From the NCBI RefSeq assembly GCF_004122105.1, contig NZ_SBKN01000002.1, forward strand, positions 1-64,000: a DNA stretch of 64,000 nt, given 5' to 3'. Both the position numbers and the translations under genes were made by a program. This document shows positions 1 through 8,376 of this stretch, in pieces (positions within the stretch are counted from its first letter, which is position 1; each line of letters starts with the position of its first letter). The stretch is from Flavobacterium stagni (GTDB lineage Bacteria; Bacteroidota; Bacteroidia; Flavobacteriales; Flavobacteriaceae). Under the pieces are notes generated by a model that was not told the DNA's origin, did no database searches, and saw nothing but the letters and a program-made list of their open reading frames with translations.

Positions 1-15
1 TCAAAGCCACAACTT

Positions 16-122
<107 letters not shown>

Positions 123-130
123 CTTTTAGT

Positions 131-164
131 GAGGCCCTTCAATTTGAAGGGCTTCATTTTTTTT
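131..164 (+). terminator. Intrinsic terminator of the rRNA operon
   Basis: A GC-rich hairpin (arms GCCCTTCAA / TTGAAGGGC) is followed by a run of eight T. It lies 9 bases after the 5S rRNA. Confidence 0.9.
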
Positions 165-196
165 ATCGGTACGGCAAATTAAATTATGAATTTTAA

Positions 197-219
197 ACCT
201 GCCTACCGGCAGGCAGGTT
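197..219. repeat. Near-perfect palindrome (CCTGCCT / AGGCAGG)
   Basis: The arms AACCTGCCT and AGGCAGGTT surround a six-base centre ACCGGC, so the element can form a strong hairpin or cruciform. It lacks a T-run and is unusually GC-rich for this intergenic space. A diverged relative (GCCTGCCTAACGG) occurs near 4310 inside another repeat. It looks like a small dispersed repeat of the REP kind. Confidence 0.6.
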
Positions 220-231
220 ATGAATGATATG

Positions 232-258
232 TTCTAAATTCTAAAATCTAAATTCTAA
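232..258. repeat. AT-rich simple repeat (TCTAAAT-like units)
   Basis: Repeated variants of TTCTAAAT lie just beyond the stop codon of the leftward gene that follows. Similar low-complexity stretches of different unit sequence occur at 53214 and 55369. No function is visible. Confidence 0.5.
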
Positions 259-264
259 GTTTAT

Positions 265-708
265 TTAGGTGTTTAAGTCCAAATCGCGAATGTAATCTTC
301 GTATTCATTAAAGAATTCTTCAAAAGCAGCCATTTTTGTAGCAAAAAAAGCATGAATTCGAGGCCAATCATCTCTGCGGTTCATGTTCACACCCTCCATT
401 TCAACCCAAATCCGACTAATCGTTTTTCCATTCTCTAAGTCTAAATGTCTTGCAAATTGCGCATCCGCAACGTGCTCTTCATGTAATAAGGTGCGCAATG
501 ATTCTATCTTTTCGTAGTAAATTTTACGCTTTTCCTCATCTTTAGGTTCGATATCCAATTGAACTCGCGCACTTTTTGTATCTACAAAGAATTTAAAAGC
601 AACATCTTTTATTTGCGTGTCGTACAATAGCCATTTTCGGGGATAGTTTTCCGAAAATTGGGACCAAAATTCACGTTTCAATTGTTGTTTTTCTTCTTTG
701 CTGTACAT
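265..708 (-). CDS. DUF4268 domain protein
   Basis: A 147-residue soluble protein with no signal peptide or membrane segment. It has the conserved features of the DUF4268 family: an N-terminal basic and aromatic helix with W15, the middle LDIEPKDEEKR segment, the ISRIWVEMEGVN strand and a C-terminal acidic helix (FEEFFNEYEDYI). The length fits the short stand-alone form found in Bacteroidota. The family is related by fold to nuclease-like domains near restriction genes, but no catalytic motif is evident here and no restriction genes are nearby, so the function is unknown. It is divergent from the NUDIX gene, with about 40 bases between the two starts. Confidence 0.75.
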   Translation of the reverse strand: MYSKEEKQQLKREFWSQFSENYPRKWLLYDTQIKDVAFKFFVDTKSARVQLDIEPKDEEKRKIYYEKIESLRTLLHEEHVADAQFARHLDLENGKTISRIWVEMEGVNMNRRDDWPRIHAFFATKMAAFEEFFNEYEDYIRDLDLNT

Positions 709-748
709 GCAGATTTTTTTTGGTAAATTTAGAAATTATTATGCAGCT

Positions 749-1384
749 ATGGAATTTCAACGTTTTCTTTCTTTATTACCCCAATTGCAGCAAGATGACT
801 TACCAGCGACTGCTGCCCATGAGAAAATAGTGCCTGAAATTCGCAAATTAGAATTACAAGCGGGATATGATGTCAAAAATGCCCGAAAAGCCGCTGTCCT
901 CATGCTATGCTATCCCTATAAAGAGACTACTTATTTTGTTTTGATTCAGCGCAACAGTTACCCCGGTGTGCATTCTTCACAAATGGCATTTCCCGGCGGG
1001 AAGGTCGAACAAGAAGACGCCACATTATTGCAAACGGCCTTGCGAGAAGCTTGGGAGGAAGTCGGTGTACATCCTTCGGGAGTGGAATTTATTAAAGCTT
1101 ATACCGAAGTCTTTATTCCACCCAGTAATTTTTTAGTGGCTCCTTTTTTAGCGTATACCACAGAGCGACCCGAATTTGTTTTACAAATCGAAGAAGTTTC
1201 GGATATTTTAGAGGTTCCCTTGGCCCAATTACTCGATGACTCCAATGTAACGCAAACTACCTTGACCACTTCGTATGCCACGGATATCCTTGTACCCGCC
1301 TTTGAATTGGAAGGAAAAATTGTGTGGGGCGCCACCGCTATGATGTTAAGCGAACTGAAAGAGAGTCTTAAAAAATTGGTGTAA
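749..1384 (+). CDS. NUDIX hydrolase, CoA-pyrophosphatase type
   Basis: A 211-residue NUDIX hydrolase that probably cleaves the pyrophosphate of coenzyme A or related dinucleotides. The CoA-type signature is present: an IQRNSYPGVHSSQMAFPGGK segment that ends at K85 leads into the NUDIX helix with REAWEEVG at residues 99-106. The start chosen is the ATG before EFQRFL. A longer reading begins with TTG at 698 and would overlap the divergent gene, so it was rejected. The PlsC-like gene follows 41 bases later on the same strand. Confidence in the fold is high, in the exact substrate moderate. Confidence 0.85.
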   Translation: MEFQRFLSLLPQLQQDDLPATAAHEKIVPEIRKLELQAGYDVKNARKAAVLMLCYPYKETTYFVLIQRNSYPGVHSSQMAFPGGKVEQEDATLLQTALREAWEEVGVHPSGVEFIKAYTEVFIPPSNFLVAPFLAYTTERPEFVLQIEEVSDILEVPLAQLLDDSNVTQTTLTTSYATDILVPAFELEGKIVWGATAMMLSELKESLKKLV

Positions 1385-1425
1385 TCTTCATTTTTTGGTA
1401 TCTTTAGGCCCCTTGGAAAAATGAT

Positions 1426-2229
1426 ATGGGACTATTGAAACGCAATCCTTTTGGACATATTTTATTTTTAAAAAAATGGTTAATCCGGATCGCCGGTACA
1501 TTGACGCATCGCCGCTATCGGGGGTTCAACGAACTCCAAATCGAGGGCTCTGAAATTATTCGTCAATTGCCCGATACTAACGTACTTTTTATTTCCAATC
1601 ACCAAACTTATTTTGCCGATGTTGTGGCTATGTTTCACGTGTTCAATGCGAGTCTAAGTGGGCGACAGGACAACATCAAGAATGTAGGCTATCTTTGGCA
1701 ACCCAAATTGAATATTTATTATGTGGCGGCAAGTGAAACAATGAAATCAGGTTTACTTCCTAAAATTTTAGCTTATGCCGGAGCGATAACTGTTGAACGA
1801 ACCTGGCGAGCTGGCGGTAAAGACATTTGTGAAAAAAAAGCCGTTAATCCGAACGATACGGAAAACATTATGAAAGCTTTGGAGGACGGGTGGGTCATAA
1901 CCTTTCCACAAGGTACCACGAAATCGTTCAAACCTGTTCGTAAAGGGACAGCTCACATTATTAAAACTCACAAACCCATTGTTGTGCCCATTGTGATTGA
2001 TGGTTTCCGTCGATCATTTGATAAAAAAGGGCTTCGTATCAAGAAAAAGAATATTCTTCAATCGTTTATCATTAAAGAACCTTTGGAAATCGATTATGAT
2101 AACGAGTCCATCGACTCAATTGTGGAAAAAATCGAGTATGCCATCGAACAACATCCTTCTTTTCTAAAAGTGATTCCGACAGCTGTATTGGAAGAGCAAG
2201 AAAAATTAAATGAATTGCGCCGTTGGTAA
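1426..2229 (+). CDS. Lysophospholipid acyltransferase family protein (PlsC-like)
   Basis: A 267-residue membrane-associated acyltransferase of the 1-acylglycerol-3-phosphate O-acyltransferase superfamily, probably acting in phospholipid or ornithine-lipid synthesis at the inner membrane. Motif I is SNHQTYFAD with H59 and D65, and the substrate-binding block is FPQGTT at 160-165. Both depart from the textbook forms HX4D and FPEGTR: the spacing is HX5D and a Gln replaces the Glu. The rest of the fold looks intact, so I read this as a distinct subfamily rather than a dead enzyme. A TATCTTTA promoter-like box lies about 20 bases before the start. The gene converges on the TraB/GumN gene with one base between them. 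Confidence 0.82.
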   Translation: MGLLKRNPFGHILFLKKWLIRIAGTLTHRRYRGFNELQIEGSEIIRQLPDTNVLFISNHQTYFADVVAMFHVFNASLSGRQDNIKNVGYLWQPKLNIYYVAASETMKSGLLPKILAYAGAITVERTWRAGGKDICEKKAVNPNDTENIMKALEDGWVITFPQGTTKSFKPVRKGTAHIIKTHKPIVVPIVIDGFRRSFDKKGLRIKKKNILQSFIIKEPLEIDYDNESIDSIVEKIEYAIEQHPSFLKVIPTAVLEEQEKLNELRRW

Positions 2230-2230
2230 C

Positions 2231-3082
2231 TTACAGTACGGGTTCGACTTTGTACCCCAGTGCTTTTAATAATTGAATTACCCCATTTTTACCACCCAAA
2301 TGCGCAGCGCCAACTCCGATGAAAGTAGTTTTGGCCTGAATTATTTTGGGAATACGTTCTTGCCAGTTTTTGTTGCGCTTCACCAATAAATCTTCTTCAA
2401 ATTTGGCATAGGTTTTATTTTCAACTTCATTCATGTAGTGGTAAAGTCCCTCAATGTCTTCTTCCTGGTATAACTTCGTTAGTTTGTCGGTTTCCGCTTT
2501 GTCAAGTTCTGTATTTTTCTGACTCATAGCATATAAATCCTTCACTTGCTCTTTGTATGGAATTGCATTAAAGGCATTCATTTGCTCCTCTACTGATTCC
2601 AGTCCAATCACCTCTTCACTTTGTGCTTTACTCACTTGCATCAAAGCCGATTCTATAGATTGTGTTTTACAGGCTAAAAGTTTTGGATACAACATGGATG
2701 TAATAAATAACGGCTGTACACGATTCAACATTTTAGCCGACATCCCCAAATTCTTTTTCAAATAAACATCCAAAGATTTAAACTCTTCCGGAGTTAATAA
2801 GGAATCCAAACGAACATTGTTTTTCATGTACATATGTTTCAATACCTCCATTTGCATTTGGGAATCATCCATATCCAATTCAAAACACAATTGCTCCGTA
2901 TTATCCAATGCCTGAAGCACTTTGGGTTTCAATGTGGCATCACAAGTCATGTGAATCGTGCCAAAAAGATAGGAAGGCGCTTGTAAACCGTTCCCCGAAA
3001 TTTTCCACAAAAGCGTTTTGGGCGTTTGCGCTCCCGCGATTACTCCCAAAAGAATACCGACAACTACAAAAACTTTTTTCAT
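2231..3082 (-). CDS. TraB/GumN family exported protein
   Basis: A 283-residue secreted or periplasmic protein. It has a signal peptide ending near residue 19 (GVIAGAQ) followed by LWKISGNG and the family hallmark YLFGTIHM; the second hallmark GVGAAHLGG is near residue 257. TraB/GumN proteins share the Tiki/erythromycin-esterase-like fold and may be metallopeptidases, but no activity is established for this branch. It is the last gene of a three-gene operon: its ATG overlaps the TAA of the upstream membrane-protein gene by one base. The context with an ECF sigma factor suggests envelope-stress-linked expression (inference). Confidence 0.87.
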   Translation of the reverse strand: MKKVFVVVGILLGVIAGAQTPKTLLWKISGNGLQAPSYLFGTIHMTCDATLKPKVLQALDNTEQLCFELDMDDSQMQMEVLKHMYMKNNVRLDSLLTPEEFKSLDVYLKKNLGMSAKMLNRVQPLFITSMLYPKLLACKTQSIESALMQVSKAQSEEVIGLESVEEQMNAFNAIPYKEQVKDLYAMSQKNTELDKAETDKLTKLYQEEDIEGLYHYMNEVENKTYAKFEEDLLVKRNKNWQERIPKIIQAKTTFIGVGAAHLGGKNGVIQLLKALGYKVEPVL

Positions 3083-3699
3083 TACAAATCAATCTTTTTA
3101 AGTTCGTTGTAATTGCGATACAAACGCTTCATCAACGTACCATAAATCAAGTAGTAAAACAAGGCAGCAACCCCAAAAAAGATCAACAAGAAAACAATCA
3201 TGATTACAATTGCAATCACCATCGCTTTAGTATTGTGTGACAATTCTTGAATTTTTGGATTCACCATAATCGCCATGACAAAACCAGAAATGGCACTCAA
3301 CACCATCATCCCCAAATTGTAACCCACATAGTATTTTACAGTGCGACGCGTACGCACAATATCGGCCATCAATTTTTTGGTGGCGTTAGTGGCGGAAATC
3401 GTTCGGTAATTTTTATAAAACAAATAGATAAAAACGGCAGTCACGATAAAGTTGACAACCGTCAATACTTTGAAATACGGAATCATAAATTCCGAGTGAT
3501 TCTTAATCAAATACTCATCGGTATTAAAACAAAAGCTAATAGCCGTCCACAAGGTAACTTCCAAAATACTAATAATCAAAATCCACTTCACAATAGAGGA
3601 CGATTTCTTATGGAGCATTTTATAGATATCCATTTCCTGCAACTGCGGAAACGGGTTGTTTTTATTCCAATCTTTTTTCAGTAAATCCAATTCTTCCAT
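3082..3699 (-). CDS. Membrane protein, putative partner of the ECF sigma factor
   Basis: A 205-residue protein with an N-terminal cytoplasmic segment (MEELDLLKKDWNKNNPFP) and four hydrophobic helices at about 38-55, 78-95, 123-142 and 162-185. It matches no enzyme I know. Its ATG lies six bases after the stop of the sigma factor gene, the usual place for an anti-sigma factor in this phylum, and the cytoplasmic N-terminus is where an anti-sigma domain would sit. It lacks a recognisable zinc-type anti-sigma motif, so the role is inferred from position only. Confidence 0.6.
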   Translation of the reverse strand: MEELDLLKKDWNKNNPFPQLQEMDIYKMLHKKSSSIVKWILIISILEVTLWTAISFCFNTDEYLIKNHSEFMIPYFKVLTVVNFIVTAVFIYLFYKNYRTISATNATKKLMADIVRTRRTVKYYVGYNLGMMVLSAISGFVMAIMVNPKIQELSHNTKAMVIAIVIMIVFLLIFFGVAALFYYLIYGTLMKRLYRNYNELKKIDL

Positions 3700-3705
3700 G
3701 GCTAC

Positions 3706-4200
3706 TTACGGGTTTAATATTTTTTTTAATTTTCCTTTGATTCGGTTCATTTTCACACGGGCATTGACTTCACTAATCCCCAAAGTTTCCGAGATTTCGG
3801 TGTAGTCTTTGTCCTCCAAATACATAAAGATCAAGGCTTTTTCAATGTCGTTCAGCTGGTGAATGGCCTGGTACATCAGCTTGAGTTGTTCTTCTTCTTC
3901 CGGATTGTAATCCTCTTGTTTGATGAAATAACTCGCTTTTTCAAAATCAACCGTTGCCACCGTTCGCGTGTTTTTGCGATACAACGTAATCGCAGTATTC
4001 AACGCCACCCGATAGGCCCAGGTTGAAAATTTGGCTTCACCCCTGAATTTTGGAAAGGCTTTCCAAAGCTGAATCGTGATTTCTTGAAACAAATCATTGT
4101 GCGCATCCTCGTTGTTGGTATACAAACGACAAATTTTGTGGACAATGTTTTGATTGTCCGTCAACTGCTTTACAAAGGATTTTTCTAATGAATCACTCAT
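3706..4200 (-). CDS. RNA polymerase ECF sigma factor (sigma-70 family)
   Basis: A 164-residue ECF sigma factor. Region 2 covers residues 17-85 with EDAHNDLFQEITIQLWKAF and the AKFSTWAYRVALNTAI block that binds core enzyme and the -10 element. Region 4 covers 105-160 with the helix-turn-helix YTEISETLGISEVNARVKM. It heads an operon with a small membrane protein and a TraB/GumN protein. A TGTAAC / CGGACTAA pair upstream could be an ECF-type promoter used for self-activation. Confidence 0.92.
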   Translation of the reverse strand: MSDSLEKSFVKQLTDNQNIVHKICRLYTNNEDAHNDLFQEITIQLWKAFPKFRGEAKFSTWAYRVALNTAITLYRKNTRTVATVDFEKASYFIKQEDYNPEEEEQLKLMYQAIHQLNDIEKALIFMYLEDKDYTEISETLGISEVNARVKMNRIKGKLKKILNP

Positions 4201-4206
4201 GCCGTG

Positions 4207-4235
4207 TTAGTCCGAGTCGGTCTAATTTTGTTACA
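4207..4235 (-). promoter_or_regulatory. Possible ECF-type promoter of the sigma operon
   Basis: Reading leftward, TGTAAC (4235-4230) is separated by 15 bases from CGGACTAA (4214-4207). AAC-type -35 and CGT/CGGAC-type -10 boxes are usual for ECF promoters. The -10 box ends only six bases from the ATG, so the transcript would be nearly leaderless, which weakens the call. Confidence 0.3.
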
Positions 4236-4254
4236 AGATACTTCTTTTTTTATT

Positions 4255-4354
4255 GGGAGCAGCCGTTTTTTCTTCGATCAAGTGCCTTCCCGTCGTCCGC
4301 GCTACACGCCTGCCTAACGGCTACGGCGGGGTAGCTTGCTTCCACCGGGGCTAA
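4255..4354. repeat. Interspersed intergenic repeat, diverged copy
   Basis: The stretch begins with GGGAGC, continues with TTCCCGTCGTCCGCGCTA and ends with CCGGGGCTAA. Its ends match, in the same order and opposite orientation, the element at 63231-63328 (GGAGC, TTCCCGCTTTCGCC, ATCGGGGCTAA). A direct repeat ATCAAGTGCC lies at 4277-4286 and again just beyond the right end near 4357. The centre contains a GCCTGCCTAACGG segment like the palindrome at 197. The GC content is well above that of the surroundings. Confidence 0.6.
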
Positions 4355-4436
4355 TCATCAAGTGCCAATTTTTAAGTCCGATTTAACGACAACTCCCTGC
4401 GATTCTTCGTAAATTTGAGTATTATTTTTCAACCCT

Positions 4437-5741
4437 ATGAATATTCCCAATTCCACAAAGCAACGCGTCGTCATTATCGGTGGCGGTTTCGCCGGAATAA
4501 CCCTTGCCAAACAACTCAACCGACAAAATCTGCAAGTCGTTTTAATCGATAAACACAATTACCATACGTTCCAACCCTTGCTGTATCAAGTAGCGACGGG
4601 CGGACTCGAAGCCGGTTCCATTGCGTATCCATTACGGAAAGTCATTCAAGGGTTTCCCGATTTCTATTTCCGACTCACAACAGTGAAAGAAATCGATACC
4701 CAAAACCAAAAAATCATTTCCGAAATCGGGGATTTACACTATGATTATCTCGTTATCGCCACAGGTTCGAAAACGAATTACTTTGGAAACAAAGAAATCG
4801 AGCGAAACGCCATGTCTATGAAAACCATACCGCAATCGCTGAATATCCGAAGTCTGATTTTGGAAAATTTTGAACAAGCCGTATTGTCCAATGACACGAG
4901 TGAGCGCAATGCACTCATGAATTTTGTATTGGTTGGTGCCGGACCCACCGGCGTAGAATTAGCGGGTGCGTTAGCCGAAATGAAACGCGCCATTTTACAA
5001 AAAGACTATCCCGATTTGGACATCCAAAAAATGCAAATTCATTTGATTCAAAGCGGCGATCGCGTATTGAATACCATGAGTGAGAAATCCTCAGCCGCTT
5101 CTGAAGCTTTCTTAAAAAGCTTGGGTGTAAATGTTTGGAAAAACATGCGGGTACAAAGTTATGATGGACGCACAGTAACCACCAATGTCGGGACCCAATT
5201 TGAAACAGCAACCGTAATTTGGACCGCGGGCGTTCAAGGGGCTTGTCCTGTCGGTTTACCCGCTTCGAGTTTGGTGAGTCAGGTCAATCGCATTCGGGTC
5301 AATGCCTTCAATCAAGTGCTCGGTTTCGATAATATTTTTGCCATTGGCGACATTGCTTCCATGGAAACTCCCGATTTTCCACAAGGACATCCCATGATGG
5401 CGCAACCAGCCATGCAACAGGGTGCACTTCTAGGCAAAAACCTGCCCAAGATCCTACAAGGGAAAACACCTGAACCTTTTGTTTATAATGACAAAGGTTC
5501 GATGGCCACCATTGGGCGCAATTTGGCCGTTGTCGACTTACCCAAATACCATTTCAACGGGTTCTTTGCTTGGGTGGTGTGGATGTTGGTACATTTATTC
5601 TCACTCATCGGATTTAAGAATAAAGCCGTTGTCTTCATGAATTGGGTATACAATTACATTCGCTTTGATCGCGAAGGAAGATTAATTGTGCGACCTTTTA
5701 AAAAGAAAAGTTTTAGTACGTTTACTACGGACGAAGTTTGA
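4437..5741 (+). CDS. ndh: NAD(P)/FAD-dependent oxidoreductase, type II NADH dehydrogenase
   Basis: A 434-residue single-subunit NADH:quinone oxidoreductase that feeds electrons to the quinone pool without pumping protons. The FAD site is GGGFAG near residue 16 followed by the acidic strand end VVLID. The second Rossmann motif for NADH is VGAGPTGVELAG near 163-174. FAIGDIAS near 301 is the C-terminal FAD contact, and QPLLYQVATG near 43-52 is typical of NDH-2. C-terminal hydrophobic and amphipathic helices (about 370-405) anchor it to the membrane. A TAAATTTG promoter box lies 20 bases before the ATG. Its 3' end overlaps the convergent DUF3810 gene by 17 bases. Confidence 0.92.
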   Translation: MNIPNSTKQRVVIIGGGFAGITLAKQLNRQNLQVVLIDKHNYHTFQPLLYQVATGGLEAGSIAYPLRKVIQGFPDFYFRLTTVKEIDTQNQKIISEIGDLHYDYLVIATGSKTNYFGNKEIERNAMSMKTIPQSLNIRSLILENFEQAVLSNDTSERNALMNFVLVGAGPTGVELAGALAEMKRAILQKDYPDLDIQKMQIHLIQSGDRVLNTMSEKSSAASEAFLKSLGVNVWKNMRVQSYDGRTVTTNVGTQFETATVIWTAGVQGACPVGLPASSLVSQVNRIRVNAFNQVLGFDNIFAIGDIASMETPDFPQGHPMMAQPAMQQGALLGKNLPKILQGKTPEPFVYNDKGSMATIGRNLAVVDLPKYHFNGFFAWVVWMLVHLFSLIGFKNKAVVFMNWVYNYIRFDREGRLIVRPFKKKSFSTFTTDEV

Positions 5742-6804
5742 TGTTGTCTGCTTTTAATTGGTAATAGGAAATCAACAATCCCACAAACTTACTATATCCC
5801 TCCATGCCGTCTTTTTGTTGATTGATTTTGAGAAAACGATCATAGAAACCGTGAAACCCTTTGTCAATAAAGGTGTCGTATTGGTTCCAGAATTGCTCAC
5901 TTTCTTTAAAATTGTCCAAAACACCGGCATGGATTTTTACTTTTAATTGATCAAATGCCTCTGGATCTTGTTGGACCAACGCATTCATGCAATATTTCAA
6001 AGCTGCCGTACAAGCACTGTATTGGAAATACAAATCGGGATGGTGATAACCCGCTAAGAATCCAATAAAATTACATTCACTTTCACTGGCTAATCCCGTT
6101 TGATGGGCCATTTCATGACAAATCACATTGCTTTGGGTATACTTGGGCATCAAAGTATTGACTTGTGCTTCATGGGTAAACGGATTCAAATAGCCTGAGA
6201 ATCCCATATAAGACAACGGACGTTTCCACAAACTCGACTTCACCGAGCCAACGCCGTATCGGATTTCAGGATGAATTTGTGCCAACGCTTTATAGCCTTC
6301 AGTTCCTAGGGTTAAAAGTTCGGTCTCAGCATACGGAACCACCACTTTCTGTTTTGGATTTTTGGTAATCTGAAGTTGAATAGCATTGGTTTTTTCAATC
6401 AACTTTTCTGTGAATTCCCGCAACTCAGCAGCGGTGTATTGGGGTTCCAAATGCCATTTTTCGGCCAAGGGTAGGCGGTAGTAATTTAATCCCCAACTGA
6501 CTTGAAAGAAAAAATAAAAGCCCGCGAGAAAAGTCCCCAACCGACTCATTTTTTCTTTACTTGTTGTTTTTTTCCAACGTAAAAGCGAAACGATTCCTGA
6601 GAGTAAAAGAATCCCATAGCAAACATCACCAAAGGAAAAAGGAAAGTATGCAGAAAATCCGCGAATAACAGCATCCCACCAGCGGTAAAAACCAGTGCTA
6701 TAAAGTCGCTCAACGGTTTCAGGATACAACGCAATCCATTGCACCAACAGAATTTGTATACCCAAACTGATCCAGCCGCGATATGGATTTTTCTTCACCT
6801 TCAT
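5725..6804 (-). CDS. DUF3810 family membrane zinc metalloprotease-like protein
   Basis: A 359-residue protein with three N-terminal membrane segments (about 12-30, 58-80 and 93-112) and a soluble C-terminal domain. The zinc motif HEMAH is at residues 230-234, with ESE a few residues downstream as a likely third ligand. This matches DUF3810, a family of uncharacterised membrane-bound metallopeptidase-like proteins. The chosen ATG (MKVKKNPYRG) is in the intergenic region. A longer frame starting with a non-ATG codon at 6912 would overlap the pepD start and is rejected. It shares a divergent intergenic region with pepD. Confidence 0.85.
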   Translation of the reverse strand: MKVKKNPYRGWISLGIQILLVQWIALYPETVERLYSTGFYRWWDAVIRGFSAYFPFSFGDVCYGILLLSGIVSLLRWKKTTSKEKMSRLGTFLAGFYFFFQVSWGLNYYRLPLAEKWHLEPQYTAAELREFTEKLIEKTNAIQLQITKNPKQKVVVPYAETELLTLGTEGYKALAQIHPEIRYGVGSVKSSLWKRPLSYMGFSGYLNPFTHEAQVNTLMPKYTQSNVICHEMAHQTGLASESECNFIGFLAGYHHPDLYFQYSACTAALKYCMNALVQQDPEAFDQLKVKIHAGVLDNFKESEQFWNQYDTFIDKGFHGFYDRFLKINQQKDGMEGYSKFVGLLISYYQLKADNIKLRP

Positions 6805-6910
6805 TATTTTTAGGTAAATGTACGGGAAAGCCTTTTTGCACCCAACATTCTTTGTAACTTTGAACTTCGTTTTTCGACCAACTAAAACGACACGAATTAA
6901 ATACATTACC

Positions 6911-8371
6911 ATGAGTCAAGAAGTAAGAAATCTGGAGCCGAAAGCGCTTTGGAATAAATTTTCCGATTTAAATGCGGTGCCGCGTCCTTCCAAAAAAGAA
7001 GAGCGTGTAATCGAATTCATGAAAAATTTCGGAAACAGTTTAGGATTAGAAACGTTTGAAGATGAAATTCGCAATGTCTTCATCCGAAAACCAGCCACTC
7101 CGGGCATGGAAAACCGTAAGCCGATTGTGATGCAAGCGCATTTGGATATGGTGCACCAAAAAAATAATGACACCGATTTTGATTTTGATACCCAAGGCAT
7201 TCAAATGTATGTGGACGGCGATTGGGTGCGTGCTAAAGGAACTACTTTAGGAGCCGACAACGGTTTAGGAGTAGCAGCTATCATGGCTATTTTAGAAAGT
7301 AAAGATATTCCGCATCCTGCAATTGAAGCGCTTTTTACCATCGATGAAGAAACAGGAATGACGGGTGCTTTGAATTTGAAAGGCGGCATTCTTCAGGGTG
7401 AGATATTGTTAAATCTCGATACCGAAGAAGACGATGAGATTGATATTGGTTGTGCCGGTGGTGTGGATGTTACTGCCACTCGTGTTTACAATGAAGACGA
7501 AGTGCCTGAAGGTTCGACTGGATATACCATAACTGTTAAAGGGTTGAACGGAGGCCACTCCGGAATGGATATTCATAAAGGGTTGGGTAATGCCAACAAA
7601 ATCATGAACCGTTTGTTGTTTGACGGTTTTGAAAACTTCGGGTTGCAAATCGCCGAAATTAACGGGGGAAGTTTGCGCAATGCTATTCCACGTGAAAGTG
7701 TTGCCAAAGTGATCATTGCTTCTATGTATGACGAAGTTTTCGAATTTGAAATGCAAGAAGTCATCAACGACATTAAAGCCGAGTTCAAAACGACTGAACC
7801 CAACTTACAAATCATCATTGAAAAATCGGAATTGCCTGCAAAAATCATGGATTTGGGTGTGCAAGAAGGTTTGTTACGCGCTATTTATGCCGCTCACAAC
7901 GGTGTATATCGCATGAGTGCAGATATGGCAGATTTAGTGGAAACTTCAAACAATATTGCTCGTGTTATAGTGAAAGAAGGCCAAATCACGATTCAATGTT
8001 TGACCCGTTCTTCAGTAGAAACATCAAAATTTGATTTAGCAAATGCTTTGCGTTCCGCTTTTGAGTTAATTGGCTGTGAAGTGAATTTCGGAGGAAGTTA
8101 TCCAGGTTGGACACCCAATGTCAATTCAGAGATTTTGAAAGTATTGGTTGACATCTACGAAAAACAAAACGGAGAAAAACCGAATGTGGTGGCTTGTCAC
8201 GCCGGATTAGAATGTGGGATTTTAGGAACCAATTATCCCAAAATGGATATGATTTCTTTCGGACCTACAATTCACGGTGCGCACAGTCCGGATGAGCGTG
8301 CTAGCATTTCTTCGTCACAAAAATTCTGGAAATATTTACTAGAAATTTTAGCGAATATTCCGGTGAAATAA
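6911..8371 (+). CDS. pepD: Aminoacyl-histidine dipeptidase (M20 family, PepD-type)
   Basis: A 486-residue cytosolic metallodipeptidase that hydrolyses dipeptides such as Xaa-His. Metal-site residues of the M20C group are visible: H77 and D79 in AHLDM, D116 in GADNG, and the general-base pair E146-E147 in DEETGMTG. The lid domain (GHSGMDIHKGLGNANKI) and the C-terminal GPTIHGAHSPDER are also conserved. The start is the ATG of MSQEVRN. A TAACTTTG promoter box at 6855-6862 lies downstream of the alternative upstream start and supports this choice. It is followed by a strong bidirectional terminator. Confidence 0.93.
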   Translation: MSQEVRNLEPKALWNKFSDLNAVPRPSKKEERVIEFMKNFGNSLGLETFEDEIRNVFIRKPATPGMENRKPIVMQAHLDMVHQKNNDTDFDFDTQGIQMYVDGDWVRAKGTTLGADNGLGVAAIMAILESKDIPHPAIEALFTIDEETGMTGALNLKGGILQGEILLNLDTEEDDEIDIGCAGGVDVTATRVYNEDEVPEGSTGYTITVKGLNGGHSGMDIHKGLGNANKIMNRLLFDGFENFGLQIAEINGGSLRNAIPRESVAKVIIASMYDEVFEFEMQEVINDIKAEFKTTEPNLQIIIEKSELPAKIMDLGVQEGLLRAIYAAHNGVYRMSADMADLVETSNNIARVIVKEGQITIQCLTRSSVETSKFDLANALRSAFELIGCEVNFGGSYPGWTPNVNSEILKVLVDIYEKQNGEKPNVVACHAGLECGILGTNYPKMDMISFGPTIHGAHSPDERASISSSQKFWKYLLEILANIPVK

Positions 8372-8376
8372 AAAAA

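Noticed and set aside
698..748. Longer N-terminus for the NUDIX protein (TTG at 698)
   Set aside because: It overlaps the divergent DUF4268 gene and adds residues outside the family; the ATG at 749 fits.
2908..3684. Rightward open frames (110 and 145 codons) opposite the TraB and membrane-protein genes
   Set aside because: Both are antisense to well-supported operon genes, have His/Asn-rich composition typical of shadow frames, and lack promoters.
4915..5211. Leftward open frame of 98 codons inside ndh
   Set aside because: It lies wholly within a complete and conserved gene on the other strand and shows no motif.
6818..6910. Longer N-terminus for PepD
   Set aside because: The promoter box TAACTTTG at 6855 lies inside it, and family proteins begin near MSQEVRN.
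7409..7848. Leftward open frames of 115 and 91 codons inside pepD
   Set aside because: They are antisense to conserved pepD coding sequence; there is no start context or domain.
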